A DNA stretch of 64,000 nucleotides from Pelobates cultripes (Eukaryota; Chordata; Amphibia; Anura; Pelobatidae): NCBI GenBank assembly GCA_933207985.1, contig OW240917.1, positions 108,958,692 to 109,022,691 on the forward strand, written 5' to 3'. The notes beneath the pieces are model-generated. The model saw only the letters and a program-made list of their open reading frames with translations. It searched no databases and was not told the origin of the DNA. The translations under genes were made by a program, and so were the position numbers. Below, piece by piece: positions 57,775-64,000 of the stretch; position 1 is the stretch's first letter, and each line of letters starts with the position of its first letter.

Positions 57775-58329
57775 GATCTTTTTTGGATTTGATAGTACAA
57801 CAGTAGCCATATTATATCTGATCTTTGGATTATTGTATCTGCAGGCGTTGGCAATACTAGTGCTTCCCAAATCAACCTTCAAGGACCATCTGGATTTAGG
57901 GTTTATTCCTTTGGGGAATATTGATTGCCAGTAATTTCTGGAATAAAAGAGACTGCATCTGCTTTTATTTGATGTGCTTTTTGAATTCATGTTGGCTTTA
58001 GATTGCATTATATTATTTTGTATTAAATTACATTTTATAACTAGAGTTGAGCGGACACCTGGATGCTCGGGTTCGCCGGGTTCGGCCGAACTTCAGCAAA
58101 AGGTTCGAGTTCGTACTTGAACTTGACCCAAACTTGACCCCGAACCGGAACCCCATTGAAGTCAATGGGGACCCGAACTTTTGGGTACTAAAATGGCTCT
58201 AAAAAAGTCCTGGAAAGGGCTAGAGGGCTGCAAAAGGAAGTAAAATGGGGGTAAGAGTAGGACAAGTGCCCTGCAAAAAAACTGTGGATAGGGAAATAAC
58301 TTTAAATAACATAAAATACATAAAAATTA

Positions 58330-58445
58330 AAAATAATAATCTTGAACTAGGAGGAGGAGGTGGATGTGGAGTAGGAGGTTGAGGAGGTTGAGGAGGCGGT
58401 GAATGTGGCAGTGTAGGTGGAAGCGGCAGTGGAGGAGGAGGAGGT
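58330..58445. repeat. GGAGGT-rich simple repeat in the hAT 3' region
   Basis: 'gaggaggaggtggatgtgg' and similar GGAGGN repeats. Open frames here (Pro-rich or Ser/Thr-rich on the minus strand) are artefacts. Confidence 0.7.
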
Positions 58446-58693
58446 AACAAACACTGTTTTTTTTATTTGTTTTTTGTTGTTGTTGTTTTTTTTAAATTGG
58501 TGTAGCCCCCAAAATATTGGGACATATAAAAAAAAAAAAGAATAAGTGCACTTGAGTATAACAATGGCTGGGTGAGGCGGGTATAAATGTCTATTCTGCA
58601 CAAGGTACAGACAAGTCTGGTGGGATCTATGCCTGGTTCATTTTAATAAACGTGAGCTTGTCCACGTTGGCTGTGGACGGGCGGCTGCGCTTG

Positions 58694-60095
58694 TCTGTGA
58701 TAACGCCCCTGCCATGCTAAACACACGTTCACACAATACACTGGCTGCAGGGCAGGCCAGCACCTCCAAGGATTAAAGGGCAAGCCCAGGCCATGTGCCC
58801 AATTTGGAGACCCAGAAGTTGAATGGGGCAGACCCATCAGTCAGTACGTGTAGGCATGTGCACACGTACTGTTCCACCATGTTGCTGAAATGCTGCCTCC
58901 TGCTAAGACGTTTCATATCAGCTGGTGGTGGTGGTTGTTGTGGCGTGCTGACAAAGCTTTTCCACAATTCTGGCATGCTAACCCTGCCTTCTGAGGTGCT
59001 GGCGGTGCCCCAGCTGCATTGGCGACCTCTTCCTCCTCCTCTGCCTTCGCCTTGTGCTTCCACTGAGCCCCCGGTGTCAGTTGGGAATGCCCTCAGCAGC
59101 GCATTTACCAGCGTGCGCTTGTAGTCGCGCATCTTCCGATAACGCTCCATTGAGGGAATTAAGGACGGCACGTTGTCTTTGTAATGGGGATCCAGCAGGG
59201 TGGCCACCCAGTAATCAGCACAAGTTAGAATGTGGGCAACTCGGCAGTCGTTGCGCAGGAACTGCAACATGGAGTCGTTCATGTGTGCCAGGCTGCCCAG
59301 AGGCAAGGACAAGCTGTCCTCTGTGGGAGGTGTATCATCTGTGTCCTCCGTATCCCCCCAGCCACGCTCCAGTGATGCCCACAGACAAGCGCAGCCATCT
59401 GTCCGTGATAACGCCCCCTGCCGTGCTAAACACACGTTCACACAATACACTGGCTGCAGGGCAGGCCAGCACCTCCAAGGAATAAAGGGCAAGCCCAGGC
59501 CATGTGCCCAATTTGGAGACCCAGAAGTTGAATGGGGCAGACCCATCAGTCAGTACGTGTAGGCGTGTGCACACGTACTGTTCCACCATGTTGCTGAAAT
59601 GTTGCCTCCTGCTAAGACGTTCCATATCAGCTAGTGGTGCTGGTTGTTGTGGCGTGCTGACAAAGCTTTTCCACATTTCGGCCATGCTAACCCTGCCTTC
59701 TGAGGTACTGGCGGTGCCCCAGCTGTGTTGGTGACCTCTTCCTCCTCCTCTGCCTTCGCCTTGTGCTTCTACTGAGCCCCGGGTGTCAGTTAGGAATGCC
59801 CTCGGCAGCGCGTTTACCAGCGTGCGCTTGTAGTCGCGCATCTTCCTATCACGCTCCAGTGAGGGAATTAAGGACGGCACCTTGTCCTTGTAATGGGGAT
59901 CCAGCAGCGTGACCACCCAGTAAACAGCACAAGTTAGAATGTGAGTAACTCGGCAGTCCTTGCGCAGGCACTGCAGCATGTAGTCGCTTATGTGTGCCAG
60001 GCTGCCCAGAGGCAAGGACAAGCTGTCCTCTGTGGGAGGTGTATCGTCTGTGTCCTCCGTATCCCCCCAGCCACGCTTCAGTGATGCCCACGAGC
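58694..60095 (-). repeat. 709-bp tandem duplication of the transposase C-terminal region
   Basis: Copy A is about 58,694-59,385 and copy B about 59,401-60,095. The phrases 'gggcaagcccaggcc' (58,778 and 59,487) and 'cagtcagtacgtgtaggc' recur at a 709-base offset, with scattered mismatches. The unit includes the dimerisation domain and upstream spacer. Junction sequence 59,380-59,400 is rearranged. Confidence 0.85.
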
Positions 60096-61046
60096 TGCGT
60101 TGGGTGCCATCCTGCTGTGAACACGGTTCATCCTCCTCCTCCTCCTCATCCTCCTCCTCCAGAACTGTGTCCTGGCTGAACAATTGTGTACCTGGCCTAT
60201 GCTGGTGCAGGAACCCACCCTCCAAGCCACTTGTGAATGACTGGCCTGATAACCGTGGAAATGACCCCTCTTCCTCCTCCTCTTCCTCCTGTGCCACATC
60301 CTCTTCCATCATCGCCCGAAGCATTTTTTCAAGGAGACATAGAAGCGGGATAGTAAGGCCGAGAATAGCGTCATTGGCACTGGTCATGTTGGTGGAGTAC
60401 TCGAAACAGTGCAACAGGGCACAGAGGTCTCGCATGTAGGCCCACTCATTGGTGGTGAAGTGGTGCTGTTCCGCAGAGCGACTGACCCGTGCGTGCTGCA
60501 GCTGAAACTCCACTATCGCCTGCTGCTGCTCACACAGTCTCTCCAGCATGTGCAAGGTGGAGTTCCACCTTGTGGGCACGTCGCATATGAGGTGGTGAGT
60601 GGGAAGGCCAAAGTTACACTGCAGCGCAGACAGGCGAGCAGCAGCAGGGTGAGAATACAGAAAGCGCGCACAGACGGCCCGCACTTTCTGCAGCAGCTAT
60701 GATATATCTGGGTAGTTTTTCAGGAATTTCTACACCACCAAATTCAGCACATGCGCCAGGCAAGGGATGTGCGTCAAACCGGCTAGGCCCAGAGCTGCTA
60801 CGGGATTTCGTCCATTATCGCACACCACCAGGCTGGGCTTGAGGCTCAGTGGCAACAACCACTCATCGGTCTGTTGTTCCATGCCCGTCCACAGCTCCTG
60901 CGCTGTGTGGGCTTTTCCCCCCAAACATATGAGTTTTAAAACAGCCTGCTGTTTCCCCCTGACTGTGCTGAAGTTGGTGGTGAAGATGTTAGGGAAGCAA
61001 GAGAAATGCCCTGCAATCCTCGGTGGCGGAAGGGCATGCGCCAAAC

Positions 61047-61260
61047 TGCTATCCGCCTCAGGCCCATCCGCCACTACATTTGCCCAGTGTGCAGTTAGGG
61101 AGATATAGCATCCCTGCCTGTGCTTACTGGTCCACATATCAGTGGTTATGTGGACATTGCCACTATAGGCTATCCGCCTCAGGCCCAGCCGCCACTACAT
61201 TTGCCCAGTGTGTAGTTAGACCCAGCCGCTACTACATTTGCCTGTGCTTACTGGTCAACA
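61047..61260 (-). repeat. About 120-bp tandem duplication in the transposase core
   Basis: 'atccgcctcaggccca' plus 'ccgccactacatttgcc' occurs at about 61,049 and again at 61,169, and 'tatcagtggttatgtgg' at 61,137 and 61,259. This small local duplication disrupts the reading frame upstream of WTSKH. Confidence 0.8.
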
Positions 61261-62502
61261 TATCAGTGGTTATGTGGACCTTGCCACAGATGGTGTTGCG
61301 CAGTGCACACCTGATTTTGTCCACCAATTGGTTGTGCAGGGATGGCTCGCCTGGAAAAGTAGTGGCGGCTGGGAACCACGTTCTGTGGGACAGCCACCGC
61401 CATCAGGTTTTTAAACTGTCCGTCTCCACCAGACGGAATGACACCATTTCAAAGGCCAGGAATTTTGAAATGCTGGCATCCAGGGCCAGGGGGGTACTTC
61501 CTCTTTCTCTCCAGTGTTTGGGAGATGGACAGCTGAACGCTTCCATGGGACAGTGTGGAGATGCTTGGGGCGGTGGTGGACGTAGTGGTGTTGCTGCCAC
61601 ATCCTCTGTTTGAGGGGTGGCAGGTGCCACTGTCACTCCAGAGGTGGAGGAAGAGGCTGAGACAGCAGCAGAAGAGGAAGCAGGAGGAACCTGAGACCTT
61701 TCTTGGTTTTTGAGGTGCTTACTCTACTGCAGCTAGTGCTTTGCATGTAGATGCCTGGTCATGCAGGTTGTGCTTAGGTTTAGAACGTTTATGCCTCGCT
61801 TCAGGCTCTCATTGCACAGTGTGCAAACCACTCGTGTCTTGTCATCAGCACCTTGTCTGAAGAACTGCCGCGCCAGGGAACTCCTTGGAGCTGGCTTTGG
61901 TGTGCTCGGTACCTGGGTGCAGTGGGCAGTAGCAGGTGTACTGTCTAGGGGAAGGACACTCCGCTTTTGCACCCTGCTCCCTCTTATGCTGTGCTGGTGC
62001 CTCTGTGCGACCACCGCCTCTTCCTTCAAACTGCACACGTCACTCACATGACCTTGATTCCATGTGGGGTATAGGATCTCATCATCCTCCACATCATCTT
62101 CCATCCACTCCTCAACCCTGCCCTTCTTGCCGGTCTGCACAATGCAGAAAGCCACAGCAGTTGGCACCTGTGTTTTGTCATCATCAGGGACTTGCTGTGG
62201 TGGTCCTCGCTTGTCCACATCCTGAAACATAAGCGGTTGTACATCAGTGCACTCAATCTCTTCCACTTCTGGGGAAAGGCTAGGTGGATGGCCCATGGAA
62301 ACCCCACCAGCAGAGTCATCAAAAAGCATAAGAGACTGCTGCATGACTTGTGGCTCAGACTGCTTGGCTGATTTGCAAGGGGGTGAAGTCAAAGACAGAC
62401 GGCCATTGGCTGCAGGTCCCAACTCTGAGCTTTTAGCTGGGGACCGAGTGGGAGAAAATGTGAAGGAACTGGAGTCACGGTCAGCCACTCAATCTACTAT
62501 CA

Positions 62503-63171
62503 AATGCAAAAGAATAATAAGCGCTCTCTGAATGCCACTTTTGAGAAAGCTTCGGCGAAACGCGTCAAGTGAGGAAGAATTTTGGACTTTTATACAGGAC
62601 TGGTTTTATAGTTTATTATTCACTTTTTACCTATTGTATTAAAGTATATATATTTTTTAAACTATCCAGTCATTCCTTTTGTCCTCCTTCCTATCCAATA
62701 CTGCTTTGCTGCTATACCTGGGTCCACTATATCCCAAGGTGGGGATTATTCCACCTGAAATTCTCCAAACTAGAGCAGGTCGTTGCTCTAGTATATGTAA
62801 GTAGGATCATCCACCTTTTTTTTTCACAATATTTTATATTTACGTACTATACCATGTGGTGTATTTTACTCTTGTTTTTCATGTAACGAATATTTACACC
62901 TATAAATTCACCAACGGTCTTGAACCTCAAGAAATCCATAGACGGGGATTATTCCGTCCAGGCTCTTAACACCGAGCTGATATAGCTCCTCAAAGTGTGA
63001 GTGTGAATATAACACCTTTGTTCTTGTGGAATTATATCGTTCATACATACTGTACCATTATTTGTATTTTTGTTTCTCTTTTTTTTTTAAGTTACTCTGC
63101 TGGCCAGTATTTCTACAAAACGTATGTACATTTTCTGATTTTTAGCGCTGTTCACCTTTCTATTTTATCTG
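62503..63171 (+). mobile_element. 669-bp insertion with hammerhead-like motif
   Basis: A 14-base duplication tcaatctactatca flanks it exactly (62,489-62,502 and 63,172-63,185). The element has no poly(A) tail, no inverted ends and no reading frame of note. Its first 70 bases contain a hammerhead-like fold. The rest is T-rich with 'ggggattattcc' phrases repeated at about 62,742 and 62,943. The features fit a 5'-truncated Penelope terminal repeat or a retrozyme-like non-autonomous relative; which one is unresolved. Confidence 0.75.
62536..62571 (+). ncRNA. Hammerhead-ribozyme-like motif
   Basis: The order is CACTT, TTGAGAAA, GC-TTCG-GC, GAAA, CGCG, TC, AAGTG. The outer 5-base arms pair perfectly as helix I, the inner GC/GC stem has a UUCG tetraloop as helix II, GAAA is the second core block, and CGCG-TC fits the tiny helix III and cleavage site of Penelope-type hammerheads. 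The first core block departs from CUGANGA (TTGAGAAA, one base longer and with altered positions), so this copy may be inactive. Confidence 0.55.
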
Positions 63172-63593
63172 TCAATCTACTATCACCTGTACTTGTTCTG
63201 GCCTCACCATTCGTAGAGCGGCATTTGGGCATACCAAATAACGCTGAAGGTTCTGTCGCCTACTCGCACATGAGGAAGGTGTTTCACTTGTGCGTGTAGC
63301 TGGCAAAGATTGACCACGTCCTCTCCCTGCAACAAGAGCTCCACCAACACCAGCAGCACCACGACCACGTCCCTTATTTGACGCTCTCCTCATTCTTTGC
63401 GTTAACCCACCAAACTAACAGATGGTTTTTGTCAGGCAACAATGTAACCTCCAATAGTCAACATTTAAGTTCACTGACAATAAGGCAGTGCCGGTGTCCT
63501 AAAGAGAAAAAATTTCTAGAGGTCACACAACAGTGTGACAGGTGTAATTAAAACAGTTACTTCGCTGTCTCAAAAAATGTGAATTTGTCAAAC

Positions 63594-64000
63594 AACAATG
63601 TAAGAGTAGTATTTAAGGGTTTTATTGGACTGCAAGAAATGCACCGCAGGCCGCAAATGTTCTATTTAGCACAAAAAAGTGTGATTTTTTTAAACCAATA
63701 ATGTAAGAGTAGTATTTGAGGGTTTTATTGGACTGCAAGAAATGCACCACAGGCCACAAATGTTCTATTTAGCACAAAAAAGTGTGATTTTTTTTAAACC
63801 AACAATGTAACAGTAGTATTTAAGGATTTTATTGGACTGCAAGAAATGCACCGCAGGCCACAAATTTTCTATTTAGCACAAAAAAGTTAGATTTTTTAAA
63901 CTAACAATGTAACTGTAGTATTTAAGGGTTTTATTGGACTGCAAGAAATGCACCGCAGGCTGCAAATGTTCTATTTAGCACAAAAAAGTGTGATTTTTTA
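63594..64000. repeat. 103-bp tandem repeat array near the hAT right end
   Basis: Four units start at 63,594, 63,697, 63,801 and 63,903, the last cut by the window end. Each runs aacaatgtaa, 'tagtatttaagggttttat', 'ggactgcaagaaatgcac', 'caaatgttctatttagca', 'aaaaagtgtgattttt'. Identity between units is high by eye. Regular spacing without spacers excludes CRISPR. Confidence 0.93.

Larger units (their letters stand above)
58773..63393 (-). pseudogene. hAT transposase with BED zinc finger, disrupted
   Basis: A hAT transposase excises and reinserts the element with 8-base target duplications. Going down the minus strand: a basic Gly/Arg-rich N terminus (63,393-63,186); an insertion; then 62,488-61,733 with an acidic Ser/Pro region and the BED finger VVCTLCNES...MTRHLHAKH (C-x2-C, H-x4-H). 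At 61,137-60,730 come WTSKHRQGCYISLTAHW, LVVCDNGRNPVAALG and HIPCLAHVLNLVV of the RNase H-like core. In 60,684-59,335 are DVPTRWNSTLHMLERL, an acidic Glu-rich linker, and the C-terminal dimerisation block KLGTWPGLALYSLEVLACPA followed by CERVFSTAGGVITDR. Copy A of the tandem duplication repeats the last part. A stop lies at 62,489-62,491, and frames break near 60,690-60,730 and 61,140-61,700. It is inactive. Confidence 0.88.
58042..64000 (-). mobile_element. Large BED-finger hAT transposon, cut by the window end
   Basis: The left terminus TAGAGTTGAGCGGACACC at 58,042 is followed by a self-complementary gttcggc-rich stretch. A minus-strand hAT transposase pseudogene spans 63,393-58,700. A tandem array of about 103-base units runs from 63,594 to the window end. 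The right terminus and target duplication lie outside. The interior was altered by a 709-base tandem duplication, a duplication of about 120 bases and a 669-base insertion. Confidence 0.85.

Noticed and set aside
58220..58601. Pro-rich and Ser/Thr-rich minus-strand frames
   Set aside because: They come from a GGAGGN simple repeat downstream of the hAT transposase.
63594..64000. CRISPR-like regular repeats
   Set aside because: Units are contiguous with no unique spacers, and this is vertebrate DNA within a hAT element.
54426..64000. A neighbouring host gene downstream of the receptor
   Set aside because: No spliced conserved exon was recognised; the region is repeats and a hAT transposon.

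Overview
The window is nuclear DNA of a vertebrate, most likely an anuran amphibian. The clues are a split G-protein-coupled receptor gene with GT-AG introns, diverse Penelope-like, Tc1, hAT, L1, L2-type and LTR elements, and many copies of TTAA-flanked MITEs and a 'tagttacatag' repeat that I associate with frog genomes. Genus and species cannot be told. There is no bacterial or viral genome here. A 100-N assembly gap lies at 1,718-1,817. The one host gene is the 3' part of the QRFP/26RFa neuropeptide receptor gene (qrfpr, GPR103) on the + strand. Five coding exons are visible: 26,922-27,080; 27,315-27,376; 49,727-49,962; 51,358-51,455; 53,922-54,301. They run from the start of TM3 to the stop codon, and a poly(A) signal follows at 54,401. 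The exon for the N terminus and TM1-TM2 is not seen and probably lies upstream, so intron 1 would exceed 26.9 kb. Intron 3 is about 22.3 kb and is packed with mobile elements. Everything else is intronic or intergenic and mostly transposon-derived. Region 0-5 kb holds a MITE, a CpG-rich repeat, a hairpin tandem array beside the gap and a pyrimidine-rich minisatellite. Region 5.2-9.5 kb is a minus-strand Penelope-like element with YIDD reverse transcriptase and a GIY-YIG endonuclease; a hAT terminus follows. Region 10.3-13.0 kb is a broken L1 interrupted by the frog repeat. Region 20.33-24.09 kb is a complete, young-looking LTR element with 5-bp target duplications, polypurine tract and primer-binding-site-like sequence, but no polymerase; it carries one repetitive reading frame. 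Region 29.36-31.34 kb is a MITE split by a 1.5-kb hAT-like element that holds a GT-rich minisatellite. Region 37.2-40.1 kb is a second Penelope-like element with inverted terminal repeats. Region 40.69-43.15 kb is a Tc1 element split by a solo LTR related to the 20-kb element. L2-type LINE remnants lie at 43.4-44.2 and 46.3-47.7 kb. A 591-bp palindrome is at 54.74-55.33 kb. From 58.04 kb to the end there is a large BED-finger hAT transposon with internal duplications and a 669-bp insertion carrying a hammerhead-ribozyme-like motif. The most notable items are the polymerase-less LTR element with its repeat protein, the hammerhead-like motifs tied to Penelope-type DNA, the inverted-repeat Penelope element, and several nested insertions whose target duplications give a relative order of transposition.
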